Source of the DNA: Lysinibacillus alkalisoli
GTDB taxonomy: Bacteria > Bacillota > Bacilli > Bacillales_A > Planococcaceae
Reading direction: 5' to 3'
Length of the DNA stretch: 64,000 nucleotides
Assembly (NCBI RefSeq): GCF_014643595.1
Contig: NZ_BMJT01000002.1
Coordinates: forward strand, 310,001-374,000
The notes under the pieces were generated by a model. It saw nothing but the letters and a program-made list of their open reading frames with translations. It was not told the DNA's origin and made no database searches. Below, piece by piece: positions 1-8,674 of this stretch (position 1 is its first letter; the number at the start of each line of letters is the position of its first letter). Position numbers and translations under genes: made by a program.

Positions 1-76
1 TACTAGTCACTCGAATCCATAGCGCATTGAATTCAATTAATGTACCATCTTTATCAAATAAAATCCCTTTAATCAT
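1..76 (-). CDS. HAD-family hydrolase, N-terminal fragment (cut by window edge)
   Basis: Only the first 25 codons lie inside the window. They read as a typical haloacid dehalogenase N-terminus with the catalytic motif I, DKDGT, at residues 9-13, so a phosphatase of the HAD superfamily is expected. The ATG (74-76) overlaps the stop of the upstream PHP gene (ATGATTAA), so translation is probably coupled and this is the last visible gene of the ABC-transporter operon. Substrate cannot be told; the context suggests a phosphorylated product of the imported compound. The rest of the gene lies to the left of the window. Confidence 0.75.
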   Translation of the reverse strand, partial: MIKGILFDKDGTLIEFNALWIRVTS

Positions 77-1490
77 GTGCTACACCCATTTGCCCTAATA
101 CATCTTGCCATGTTTGTAATGTAGGGGTTTTCTCGCCGTAGTAATATGGGTTTGTGAAGCCAACTAATTCGCCATCTTCGTTACGTAAATCTATACGCAA
201 CCATGCAAAGTCTGTTTGGAAATCAAAATGATAACAAGCTTTATGCCCCGTATCTTGTTGTACGACCTTACCATTTATTACCCAATCTATAGTCATCTGC
301 TTGGCCTCAAGGGTCACGGTGATGTGACCAGACTTTGTAGCTAAACATTCGCCAAACAAAACTGTGCCATCTGTTTGAAGCGTGCCAACGCGTGATACAT
401 ACACATGCCCTTTTTTTACACTAGCTAAAATAGCATGTGCTGATTTTTCTGCGTATACATATGTGGCAGGGTCACCAATCAATGAAGGGTAGGTGGCACC
501 TTCATATTTTTTTGTAGGGTGTAAGTGCGAATCAGAGCCACCAATACCTGTAATACGATATCCATCATTTAATAAAATGTTCCAAGCTTGTAACGCTTGT
601 TCTGTAGCGGCGGTATTATCTGCATAAGTAGGGTCATTTATAATTTCAATACTATCCACTTGATGGAGTTTAGTTTGTTTAAATAACCAAGACCACACAG
701 TTAAAAAGGGATGATTAATTGATACTAGTGCTGGTTTTGCTACATCATTAATGATTTGTACCATCGTTTCTTCTTCATTTAAATGCTGAATACTATGTTT
801 GGCAAAGGGGGAGGTAGCTACGCCTAAAATATTGAAATGGCCATTAGGTGCGGTAACCTCAATACCAGGGATTACAATGGTTTCGGCTACATGAGAAGGC
901 CAATTGGTAGGCACAATATTATGATCTGTAGCCACAAAGAAATCTAACATTTGACGCTGTGCCATCATCATATTTTCCTCACGTGTTAAATCCCCGTCTG
1001 AAAAGATGGTATGCGTATGAAAATCTCCTTTTAACCAACCTTTTGTCCCGTCAGCTAAAATCGCTGTAGGTAATTGTAACGTAAAGTCATCTATCGTATG
1101 ACAGATTGTATCATGATGATTAGTTGTAAGAATATTGGTCAAAATATCCACTGTGCCAATCGCTTCACCAGCTGCAAAACCTCCATCCTTTGTTACAGCT
1201 TTCGCGACTAAAATGGCTATTTTCCATTGACCAGTTGGCAACTCGCCACCAAAAGTATAAGGCGCACTATGTGTTATATCTTCGTGTAAAATCACTGGTT
1301 GTGGTGTATTCTTGTGTAAATATTGCATACGTAGCTGCCCAAGGTTATCATACACATAATACTGTAACCAATAATGCGTGGGTGCATGAACAGTGATCGC
1401 GATACTTTGTGTATGATTTGCGATAAAGAATTCTTTTTCGATATATTGTGTTGATGCTGAAGTTATTGCTTCTAACGTAAAAGTTGTCAT
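69..1490 (-). CDS. PHP-domain metallohydrolase, CehA/McbA type
   Basis: A 473-residue protein with the metal-binding signatures of the PHP phosphoesterase family: HTH in GDFHTHTIFSDG, ATDHN, GIEVT followed by GHFNILG, INHPF and GGSDSH near the C-terminal third. This arrangement is typical of CehA/McbA-like hydrolases. An N-terminal region of about 170 residues looks beta-rich and precedes the catalytic part. No signal peptide is visible, so it is probably cytoplasmic. I start it at ATG 1488-1490, one base after the lipoprotein stop and about ten bases after AAGGTGG, rather than at the in-frame ATGs deep inside that gene. Its operon with a Ugp-type importer suggests hydrolysis of an imported phosphodiester; this is inference. 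Confidence 0.8.
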   Translation of the reverse strand: MTTFTLEAITSASTQYIEKEFFIANHTQSIAITVHAPTHYWLQYYVYDNLGQLRMQYLHKNTPQPVILHEDITHSAPYTFGGELPTGQWKIAILVAKAVTKDGGFAAGEAIGTVDILTNILTTNHHDTICHTIDDFTLQLPTAILADGTKGWLKGDFHTHTIFSDGDLTREENMMMAQRQMLDFFVATDHNIVPTNWPSHVAETIVIPGIEVTAPNGHFNILGVATSPFAKHSIQHLNEEETMVQIINDVAKPALVSINHPFLTVWSWLFKQTKLHQVDSIEIINDPTYADNTAATEQALQAWNILLNDGYRITGIGGSDSHLHPTKKYEGATYPSLIGDPATYVYAEKSAHAILASVKKGHVYVSRVGTLQTDGTVLFGECLATKSGHITVTLEAKQMTIDWVINGKVVQQDTGHKACYHFDFQTDFAWLRIDLRNEDGELVGFTNPYYYGEKTPTLQTWQDVLGQMGVAHD

Positions 1491-1491
1491 G

Positions 1492-2787
1492 TTATTTATC
1501 CACCTTGTCCAATGCTTCTTGAGCTGCTTTTTGTGCTTTTGTGAGCGCTGTTTTTGCATCAATATTTTGTAACTCTACTTCATCTGCTGCAATAGCGAGA
1601 GCATCCATGATTTTACCATTTGTAGGGTCAATAAAGTCGGGTAAACCAAACTGTGCTTGTTCAAACGGAACAGCATAAGCAGGGTTATCTGCTAAAAACG
1701 CCTTATATTCAGGGACTTCCATCGCACTTTGTTTAACAGGGATATAGCCGATATTTTGCGCCCAGTCTGCATTGACTTCCGCACTAGAGAAAAACTTCAT
1801 AAAATCATAAGCACCCGCTTTTACTTCATCACTGACAATAGCAGGTGATGTCATGTATAGCGTAGATATCATAGGTTTAGCGTCATGGCCATTAAACCCT
1901 GGTTGTGGAATAGAGCCGATTTTCGTAAAGTCTAAGTTCCCTTTATCGCCTGAAGAGCCTGTATAACTCATAGCTTTTCCATTCATCACATCATCAATGG
2001 TACGATACCAATACTCCCAGCCTTGTCCGCCAGAATTTACTTTCATCGTTTTTTCTTCATGGATTTGTTTACGTATAAAATCCCAAGATTGTACCCATTC
2101 ATCACTATCAATTACTACTTTTGTGCCGTCTTCATTTAAAATCTGACCACCACTACTACGTGCTAAGTCAATAAGGTTGCCATTGCCCCACATAGGTAAA
2201 TGACCAAACTCTACCTTATTAGTAGCTTGTATTTGCTTTGAAGCTGCAGCCACATTTTCCCACGTACTAAAAATTTCTTCTGGCTTCATATTTTGTGCCT
2301 CTACTAAATCTTTACGATAATACATGACTTGTGTTGTACCATAAGCTGGTAAGGCATACAGTTTATTATCCATTTGTGCATTCTCCATAAACACAGGCAA
2401 GAAGTCATCCGTATTGACATCTTGATCTGCCTCAACAAATGCAGTAAGATCTGTTAGTGCCTCTTTTTGCGCCAAGTTATGAATGGTATCCGCTTGCGCA
2501 ATGACTACGCCAGGTGCTTCACCTGAAGCAATAGCCGATTGTAACTTTTGGAATGTTTCTGTATAGCTTGCTTGAGAAACCCCTTTTACAACATATTCAT
2601 TTTGCGAATCATTGTACTGTTTAATAATACTTTGCATTTTTTTATGCGCCTCACTACCTAGACCATACCAAAATTCCACTTCTACTTGCTCACCCTTAGA
2701 TGCTTTGTCCTCTTTTTTATCTTTCACAGAACATGCTCCTAATAATAAGATCAAACTTGCTAGGGCAACATACCATAACTTTTTCAT
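1492..2787 (-). CDS. Sugar/glycerol-phosphate ABC transporter, substrate-binding lipoprotein (UgpB type)
   Basis: A 431-residue extracytoplasmic solute-binding protein of the carbohydrate family (family 1). It begins with a lipoprotein signal, with lipobox LLGAC and the lipidated cysteine at residue 19, followed by a charged linker. The body has the family's FWYGLG start and many aromatic residues suited to sugar binding. It follows the two permease genes and precedes the PHP hydrolase, so it is part of the same minus-strand transcript. Ugp-like specificity (glycerol-3-phosphate or glycerophosphodiesters) is likely but not proven; other oligosaccharides are possible. Confidence 0.85.
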   Translation of the reverse strand: MKKLWYVALASLILLLGACSVKDKKEDKASKGEQVEVEFWYGLGSEAHKKMQSIIKQYNDSQNEYVVKGVSQASYTETFQKLQSAIASGEAPGVVIAQADTIHNLAQKEALTDLTAFVEADQDVNTDDFLPVFMENAQMDNKLYALPAYGTTQVMYYRKDLVEAQNMKPEEIFSTWENVAAASKQIQATNKVEFGHLPMWGNGNLIDLARSSGGQILNEDGTKVVIDSDEWVQSWDFIRKQIHEEKTMKVNSGGQGWEYWYRTIDDVMNGKAMSYTGSSGDKGNLDFTKIGSIPQPGFNGHDAKPMISTLYMTSPAIVSDEVKAGAYDFMKFFSSAEVNADWAQNIGYIPVKQSAMEVPEYKAFLADNPAYAVPFEQAQFGLPDFIDPTNGKIMDALAIAADEVELQNIDAKTALTKAQKAAQEALDKVDK

Positions 2788-2820
2788 ATACTCATTCCTC
2801 CGTTATTTATGATTAAAAAC

Positions 2821-3654
2821 TTATCCTTTGAGTCCATTGTCACTGATGCCCTTCATAAACCATTTTTGTAGGATTAAAAATAGTAGAAGTAATGGAGCAA
2901 CAGTCATTACATTTGCTGCCATAATAAGTGGCCATTGTTCAGCAAATGTGCCTTGAGTTGTAAAGAAACGATTAAGCCCTACAGTGATTAAAAAATTCTC
3001 TTCGCTTTTTACAATTAATGAAGGCCACAGATAATTGTTATACATTTGAACAAAACTAATGAGTACCACGGTAAAGATAGTAGATTTACTCATGGGCATC
3101 ATAATTTTAGTTAAAATGACAAAGTCAGAAGCACCGTCTGAACGAGCGGCATCTAATAACTCTGTTGGAATTTGCATAAATGCTTGACGCAATATAAATA
3201 TGGCAAAGACACTTATACTATTCGAGATGATAATGCCTGCCAAGGAGTCGAGTAATCCCATTTTAGAAATAATGACATAACTTGGTACATATGTTGCTGC
3301 TGCCGGCAACATGTAGGTAAGTAAAATGGATTGAAATAAAAGTTTTTTACCTTTGAATGTAAACTGTGTTAAAGCATAAGCTAACATAGCAGCAAATAAG
3401 ACTTGAAAAAACACAATGATAATAGCAGTGAAAATACTATTCCAAATATATAGACCAAAAGGCGCTAGCTTGAGTGCATTAGCAAAGTTGTCCCATTGAG
3501 GGATTGCTGGTAACCACGTTAGAGGAATGGCGAAAATTTCATCTGCTGTTTTTAATGCACTCAATAACATCCAAATTAAAGGAAAGATCATCACAACACT
3601 CAATAGCATGACTATAATCGTTCTTGGCATGGATTTTAATACAAATTGTTTCAA
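2821..3654 (-). CDS. Sugar ABC transporter permease (UgpE/MalG type)
   Basis: A 277-residue inner-membrane permease with about six transmembrane segments. It carries the EAA-loop region typical of the family (ELLDAARSDGASDFVILTKI) and the MalG-like ending with a KGISDNGLKG tail. I choose a TTG start at 3652-3654, eight bases after AGGAGG, giving the N-terminus MKQFVLKSM; a longer reading into the upstream gene would place the ribosome site inside the protein. It should pair with the next permease in the operon to form the membrane channel. Confidence 0.85.
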   Translation of the reverse strand: MKQFVLKSMPRTIIVMLLSVVMIFPLIWMLLSALKTADEIFAIPLTWLPAIPQWDNFANALKLAPFGLYIWNSIFTAIIIVFFQVLFAAMLAYALTQFTFKGKKLLFQSILLTYMLPAAATYVPSYVIISKMGLLDSLAGIIISNSISVFAIFILRQAFMQIPTELLDAARSDGASDFVILTKIMMPMSKSTIFTVVLISFVQMYNNYLWPSLIVKSEENFLITVGLNRFFTTQGTFAEQWPLIMAANVMTVAPLLLLFLILQKWFMKGISDNGLKG

Positions 3655-3665
3655 TATGGTTCCTC

Positions 3666-4538
3666 CTAATAATGCACCCAACGTTTTGATACAAAGAATA
3701 AAATAAAGGCGAGTAACGCTGTTAATAACACAATTAATGTGGCTACAGCAGTGGCTTCACCCATATTAAATTGCTCAAATGCTAACTGATAATACAAATA
3801 TAATAATGTACGTGTACTACCTGCTGGACCACCTTGTGTCATCACTTGTATTTGGTCATACGCTTGAATAGAATCAATAGCAGATAACACAACTAAAAAT
3901 AATGTCGTAGGTGAGATGAGTGGCAATGTAATATGACGCAAACGATGCCAAGCATTTGCTCCTTCAAGGTCACCCACTTGATATAATTCATCTGGTATTT
4001 TTGACAAAGCATCCAAATAAAAGAGCATGGCCCAACCGGCATTTTTCCATATTGTTACGATAATAATGGCCCACATAGCATATTCAGGATCAGTTAGCCA
4101 TTGAGGTTGAGGTAAATGTAAAAAACCAAGTATTTGATTAAAGAGTCCAATTGTAGGCTCATAAATCCATGACCAAACAATTGATACAGCTACCATCGGC
4201 GTAATCCATGGTGTGAAAAGTAAACCTTTAAAAAAAGTTTGTCCAACCATTTGTTTTCTTACAATAAGCGCTAAACCTAAGCCAAGTGCAACAGTGGGCA
4301 GCACTGTCCAAAAACCGAAGAAAACTGTGTTCCATAGCGCTTGGTGAAAATCGCTACTCGTTAACACTTGTTTATAATTGTCTAACATGACATAGGAAAA
4401 ATCCGGACTAATATAATCCCAATCCGTACTACTTAACCAGACGGATACAATCATAGGAATAAACCAAAATGTTAGCAAAGGAATGAGTGGTATACCGACA
4501 AATAGGGCAATCGTTAAACGTTTTTTCACTTTATTCAC
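3666..4538 (-). CDS. Sugar ABC transporter permease (UgpA/MalF type)
   Basis: A 290-residue membrane protein with six predicted transmembrane segments and the EAA loop in the sequence ELYQVGDLEGANAWHRLRHITLP. This is the partner type (UgpA/MalF) of the following UgpE-like permease. Its start overlaps the ATPase gene by eight bases, which indicates translational coupling and a fixed stoichiometry. Order on the transcript is ATPase, UgpA-like, UgpE-like, binding protein. Confidence 0.86.
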   Translation of the reverse strand: MNKVKKRLTIALFVGIPLIPLLTFWFIPMIVSVWLSSTDWDYISPDFSYVMLDNYKQVLTSSDFHQALWNTVFFGFWTVLPTVALGLGLALIVRKQMVGQTFFKGLLFTPWITPMVAVSIVWSWIYEPTIGLFNQILGFLHLPQPQWLTDPEYAMWAIIIVTIWKNAGWAMLFYLDALSKIPDELYQVGDLEGANAWHRLRHITLPLISPTTLFLVVLSAIDSIQAYDQIQVMTQGGPAGSTRTLLYLYYQLAFEQFNMGEATAVATLIVLLTALLAFILFFVSKRWVHY

Positions 4539-5598
4539 CTAACAACTTTACATAAATATTTTGCTCTTGCTCATTAAATAATTGCAGGTGTTTAGGCATA
4601 ATGTGAATGACGCCACCGATTGTATACGTAGACTTGCCATCACAGCGTAAAATGATTGTATGATGTTCAAAATTCCCATGAATATGTAAATCAGCACCTA
4701 ATAATTCTGTATGCGTAATCGTAAGCGGGATCCCTGTCTCTACAATAAGCCAATCTTCTGGGCGTACACCGATTTGATAACGCCCGCTATTAATGTCATT
4801 GGCTAATTGTGCAATTGCGATTTCGTTAAGATACACGGTGCGTTTTTTTAGTGTAATCGGCATAGTATTCATTTGTGGCGACCCAAGGAACGTACCTACA
4901 AACAAATTAGCAGGCTGTCGATAAATTTCTTCTGGTGTTCCGATTTGCTGTACTTGTCCATCCTTCAATACAATAATCCGATCTGCCATTGTCATCGCTT
5001 CTGTTTGATCATGAGTAACATAAATTGTTGTTGTTTTTAAACTACGATGTAAGTTGAGTAACTCAACACGCATTTGATTACGTAATTTAGCATCTAGATT
5101 AGATAATGGTTCATCCATTAAAAAGATAGGACTATTTCTTACAATAGCTCGACCTAGCGCTACTCGCTGACGCTGTCCGCCTGATAAATCTTTAGGTTTG
5201 CGTTTTAAATAAGGCATCAAGCCTAATAATTCTGCCGCTTCATGTACTTTGTTTTGAATCACCTCCTTTTTATGCTTGCGAATTTTCAAGCCAAACGCCA
5301 TATTATCAAATACAGTCATATGAGGGTACAAAGCATAACTTTGAAACACCATGGCAATATCTCGATCCTTGGCAGGTAGATGGTTCACAATGTGACCATC
5401 TATTTTTAAAAAACCAGAGGTGATGGTTTCAATGCCAGCGATCATGCGCATTGTTGTGGATTTGCCACAACCAGAGGGGCCAACAATAACAATAAATTCA
5501 CCTTCTTGAATCGTCATATTTAGATTCTCAATCACAGGGGTAGCAGCGTTTTCATATTGCTTAGTTAATTGTTCAATCTCAATTTTAGTAGCATTCAT
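4531..5598 (-). CDS. Carbohydrate ABC transporter ATP-binding protein (UgpC/MsmK type)
   Basis: A 355-residue ATPase. Walker A GPSGCGKST lies at residues 40-48, the signature LSGGQRQR around residue 139, Walker B FLMDEP and the H-loop THDQTEAM follow. The C-terminal 110 residues form a TOBE-like regulatory part (GVRPEDWLIV), normal for the MalK/UgpC group. The gene is first in the operon, with ATG 5596-5598 behind AAAGGAAG. Such ATPases can serve several sugar importers. Confidence 0.9.
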   Translation of the reverse strand: MNATKIEIEQLTKQYENAATPVIENLNMTIQEGEFIVIVGPSGCGKSTTMRMIAGIETITSGFLKIDGHIVNHLPAKDRDIAMVFQSYALYPHMTVFDNMAFGLKIRKHKKEVIQNKVHEAAELLGLMPYLKRKPKDLSGGQRQRVALGRAIVRNSPIFLMDEPLSNLDAKLRNQMRVELLNLHRSLKTTTIYVTHDQTEAMTMADRIIVLKDGQVQQIGTPEEIYRQPANLFVGTFLGSPQMNTMPITLKKRTVYLNEIAIAQLANDINSGRYQIGVRPEDWLIVETGIPLTITHTELLGADLHIHGNFEHHTIILRCDGKSTYTIGGVIHIMPKHLQLFNEQEQNIYVKLLGE

Positions 5599-5701
5599 AC
5601 TAAGTTATCTTCCTTTGTTTTTTCTTTTTTTGTTTTGTTTTACTTGGTTTTAAGTATAGATATCAATTGTTAATGTCGTTTTAATACCGTGTAATTTTGA
5701 A

Positions 5702-5734
5702 TTTACAAAAGAAAAACCAATTCTATAGTATAAT
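5702..5734 (+). promoter_or_regulatory. Probable promoter of the DeoR-type regulator gene
   Basis: A perfect -10 hexamer TATAAT lies at 5729-5734, about 36 bases before the chosen start. The best -35 is TTTACA at 5702-5707, but the 21-base spacing is long, so activity may rely on the -10 alone. Confidence 0.4.
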
Positions 5735-5770
5735 ATAAAGGAAATAACAGGATAAGGTGTGAGTGATAAG

Positions 5771-6535
5771 ATGTTGAGAGACGAGAGAATTGAAAAGATA
5801 AAAGTGCTGTTGCAAAAATCTGAAACAGTAAGAGTAGCTCATTTAAGTGAATTATTAAATGTAACATCTGAGACAATTAGAAAGGACTTAGAATATTTAG
5901 AGGATTTAGGAGAAGTAAGGCGTGTACATGGGGGGGCGATTTTAAAACAAAGTAATACAAAGGAAACCAATTTCAGTGTGCGAGAGACCATTAATAAAGA
6001 ACAAAAGGCAGAATTAGCTAGTTTAACTACTGCGTTTGTAAAGGAAGGAGACTGTATCGCTCTAGATGTTAGCACAACAAATACAGAGGTTATTAAACAA
6101 CTTGTTACTTCATTTCAACAACTATCTATCGTAACCAATTGTTTAAGTATTGCCACAATAGCAGCACAAAACCCCAACTTTTCAATATTTTTAACAGGTG
6201 GTATTTTAAAGAACTCTGAACTTTGCTTAGTGGGACAAAAAGCAGTGGATTTTGTGGAAGGTTTTCATATTGATACTTTTTTTATGAGTGCTAGTGGTGT
6301 GTCACTAGATCAAGGTTTTTTAGATTATGGGCTAGACGAACTTAGTGTCAAACAAGCGATGTTACGTAATGCAACGTCTGTATTTGCTGTTATGGATTAT
6401 ACAAAATTTAATAAAACAGCCATTTTTAAAGTAGGGGGATTAGCCATTGTTGATGGCATTATTACAAACCCTGCACTTAATGAAAATATTGCGCATGATT
6501 TTCAAGAAGCTGGTGTTACAATTTATGTAGAATAG
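5771..6535 (+). CDS. DeoR/GlpR-family transcriptional regulator
   Basis: A 254-residue repressor: an N-terminal winged helix-turn-helix (residues about 8-55, with HLSELLNVTSETIRKDLEYLE and RRVHGGA) followed by a DeoR sensor domain of the ribose-5-phosphate-isomerase-like fold, with the family features NCLSIA, FLTGG and a late MDYTKFNK. I start at ATG 5771-5773, which matches the family N-terminus (MLRDERIEKI) and has AAGGTG upstream; a GTG at 5759 would add four residues. It is divergent from the ABC operon and is the obvious candidate to regulate it in response to a phosphorylated sugar. Confidence 0.88.
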   Translation: MLRDERIEKIKVLLQKSETVRVAHLSELLNVTSETIRKDLEYLEDLGEVRRVHGGAILKQSNTKETNFSVRETINKEQKAELASLTTAFVKEGDCIALDVSTTNTEVIKQLVTSFQQLSIVTNCLSIATIAAQNPNFSIFLTGGILKNSELCLVGQKAVDFVEGFHIDTFFMSASGVSLDQGFLDYGLDELSVKQAMLRNATSVFAVMDYTKFNKTAIFKVGGLAIVDGIITNPALNENIAHDFQEAGVTIYVE

Positions 6536-6579
6536 AAAAAAAGCTCATAGGAGTAGTAAATATTCTACTTCTATGGGCT
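6535..6579 (-). terminator. Terminator between deoR-type and marR-type genes
   Basis: Inverted repeat of about 16 base pairs, AGCTCATAGGAGTAG paired with CTACTTCTATGGGCT (6542-6579). The run of A at 6535-6542 is a U-tract on the minus strand, so it best serves the MarR-type gene; it may stop both convergent genes. Confidence 0.75.
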
Positions 6580-6627
6580 ATTATAAAATTAACACATATT
6601 ATTATCATGTAAACATAATTGAAGAAA

Positions 6628-7059
6628 TTAGGTGAGTTTCCAATCTTGCAATAAAATTTGTTGTAATAGCATGACTTGCTCCTCTCCAATGTTTGCCCTC
6701 AACTCGTCAATAATACGGGCTTTAATTGCTTCATGTTGTTGATAACAAGTAGTACCTAAGACCGTAAGCTCCACCGCTTTTTCTTTTTTGTTTTCAGGTA
6801 CGTTTTTAATATTGACTAAACCTTTTGCCTCAAGTTGTTTAATACATTTATGTGTCGCCTGACGTGAAATATCCACATTTTTTGAAATCATTGCAATGGT
6901 AGCCTGTTGATTATAAATGCGTGATAAAATATACCATTCTCGATTGGAGACAGGCATATTATTTTCAGCATCCCAATAACGCATCGTCACTCGTCTTAAT
7001 AAACCATGCCGCTCACTTAAAACATCAATCAAATCTATTTTTTCTAAATTTACTTCCAT
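6628..7059 (-). CDS. MarR-family transcriptional regulator
   Basis: A 143-residue protein with a MarR-type winged helix in the middle (QQATIAMISKNVDISRQATHKCIKQLEAKGLV) and helices at both ends for dimerisation. ATG start with a weak upstream purine run. It is divergent from a 14-helix drug exporter and the intergenic region holds two GTCAA/TTGAC dyads, so it most likely represses that exporter and itself until a toxic ligand binds. Confidence 0.85.
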   Translation of the reverse strand: MEVNLEKIDLIDVLSERHGLLRRVTMRYWDAENNMPVSNREWYILSRIYNQQATIAMISKNVDISRQATHKCIKQLEAKGLVNIKNVPENKKEKAVELTVLGTTCYQQHEAIKARIIDELRANIGEEQVMLLQQILLQDWKLT

Positions 7060-7093
7060 GTTTAATCACTCCCAACAAGTATTATAACAGAAA

Positions 7094-7157
7094 GTCAAAG
7101 TTCTAATTGACAATCATTTTCGATTAAGTTACAATGAATTTCGTCAACTAGATTGAC
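7094..7157 (+). promoter_or_regulatory. Sigma-A promoter with two dyad operators (MarR site candidate)
   Basis: A near-perfect promoter TTGACA (7107-7112), 17 bases, TACAAT (7130-7135) points to the exporter gene. It is framed by two inverted repeats with identical half-sites: GTCAA-N8-TTGAC at 7094-7111, overlapping the -35, and GTCAA-N5-TTGAC at 7143-7157, just after the expected start of transcription. This geometry suits repression by the neighbouring MarR-type protein. Confidence 0.75.
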
Positions 7158-7180
7158 AAAATAGCGAAAAGAGGTTATAT

Positions 7181-8602
7181 ATGGATACTGCACAAAAACA
7201 AGTGCGTTCTCCGAAGTTCATGATTTTAGTCTTGATGTTAGGGGCCTTCATTGGCTTATTTGGAGAAACTGCACTCAATATGGCACTTACAAATTTAATG
7301 GAGCAGTTTTCCATTGAAGCATCAACAGCACAATGGCTAGTTACAGGTTATTTACTAGTTATGGCGATATTTGTTCCCATATCGGTATTTTTAATTAAAT
7401 GGTTTGATACAAGACAACTTGTCTTAAGTGGATTAATTATTTCATTAATTGGGGCGATAATAGGAGCCATTGCACCAAGTTTTATCATGTTATTGATAGG
7501 ACGTATTGTACAGGCGATTGGCACAGGTATTTTATTACCTGTTATGATGAATATTGCGTTACTTATTTTCCCTGCCTACAAAAGAGGGAAGGTTATGGGG
7601 CTTATGGGGCTTGTTATTACATTAGCACCAGCACTAGGTCCAACACTATCAGGTGTCATTATTTCAACATTAAACTGGCATTTTATTTTTTGGTTTAGTG
7701 CAATCGGCTATGTATTGCTTATCATAATGGCATTATCAGTTGTCGAAAATATTGGTGATTTAACAAAACCGTATATTGACTTTGTTTCGATTGTGTTATC
7801 ATCTGTTGGTTTTGGTGGATTTATTTATGCTTTAGCCACAATGGCAGATCGTCCATTCACAGATTGGCAAATTTTAGCGCCCTTTATAGTCGGTATTGTC
7901 GCACTATTATTATTTAGCTTACGCCAATTTAAATTACCACAACCTATGATTAATTTACGTGTATTCCAATATAAAATGTTTACACTTGGCACAATCATGG
8001 CCTTTCTTAGCTTAGTCACTATTTTAGCTACTGCGATTTTATTACCTTTATATTTAAAAGGGGCATTATTATTCGCAGCTGCGGCTGCAGGTCTTATTTT
8101 ATTGCCAGGTAATTTATTAAATGTATTGTTAGCGCCTATTGTTGGTGCATTGTTTGATAAATATGGGCCAAGACCATTTTTATTTGGCGGGACGATCATT
8201 ATGACTTTAGGAAATATGATGTTCTTATTTACAATTTCTACTGAAACAGCTACTTGGCAAATCATTATTGCTTTTATGTTATTATGTTTCGGATTATCTT
8301 GTGTCATGATGCCTTCTCAAACGAATGCATTAAACCAATTACCACGTGAGCTATATGCAGATGGCTCTGCTGTTATGAATACATTAAATCAAGTGGGGGG
8401 AGCGGTAGGTACGGCGGTAGCTATTACAATTTATACAGCTAGTTTGCATACGTTTATTCAACTGAATCCTATAGCAAACCCCGCTAGTCCAGTAGCGATT
8501 GCCTATGGTGTACAATATACGTTTTATATTATTACAGCCATTAGTGTTATTTTATTTATTTGCTCTCTATTTGTGAAAAATAGCTTGAAGTTAAAATCAT
8601 AA
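7181..8602 (+). CDS. Drug exporter, MFS DHA2 family (EmrB/QacA/LmrB-like)
   Basis: A 473-residue, strongly hydrophobic protein with about 14 transmembrane segments. It carries the DHA2 hallmarks: LVTGYLLVMAIFVP after helix 1-2, GRIVQAIGTGILLPVMMN, and the motif C region LAPALGPTLSG in helix 5. It would export hydrophobic drugs or antibiotics in exchange for protons. ATG start behind a GAAAAGAGG-type site. It is about as long as, and clearly related to, the second DHA2 exporter at 22.9 kb, so the window holds two paralogues with different regulators (MarR here, TetR there). Confidence 0.87.
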   Translation: MDTAQKQVRSPKFMILVLMLGAFIGLFGETALNMALTNLMEQFSIEASTAQWLVTGYLLVMAIFVPISVFLIKWFDTRQLVLSGLIISLIGAIIGAIAPSFIMLLIGRIVQAIGTGILLPVMMNIALLIFPAYKRGKVMGLMGLVITLAPALGPTLSGVIISTLNWHFIFWFSAIGYVLLIIMALSVVENIGDLTKPYIDFVSIVLSSVGFGGFIYALATMADRPFTDWQILAPFIVGIVALLLFSLRQFKLPQPMINLRVFQYKMFTLGTIMAFLSLVTILATAILLPLYLKGALLFAAAAAGLILLPGNLLNVLLAPIVGALFDKYGPRPFLFGGTIIMTLGNMMFLFTISTETATWQIIIAFMLLCFGLSCVMMPSQTNALNQLPRELYADGSAVMNTLNQVGGAVGTAVAITIYTASLHTFIQLNPIANPASPVAIAYGVQYTFYIITAISVILFICSLFVKNSLKLKS

Positions 8603-8638
8603 GATAAAATTATTATGTCAACTAAATAAACAAAAAGA

Positions 8639-8669
8639 AAAAACACAGCATAAATTCTCTGTGTTTTTT
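8639..8669. terminator. Bidirectional terminator
   Basis: Perfect 9-bp stem AAAACACAG / CTGTGTTTT with runs of A and T on the two sides, between convergent genes (exporter and XpaC-like gene); suited to stop both. Confidence 0.85.
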
Positions 8670-8674
8670 GTTAT

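Noticed and set aside
7825-8307. Long open frame of 160 codons opposite the first drug exporter
   Set aside because: It lies fully inside a clear transporter gene, has an asparagine/isoleucine-rich composition expected from antisense of membrane helices, and no ribosome site.
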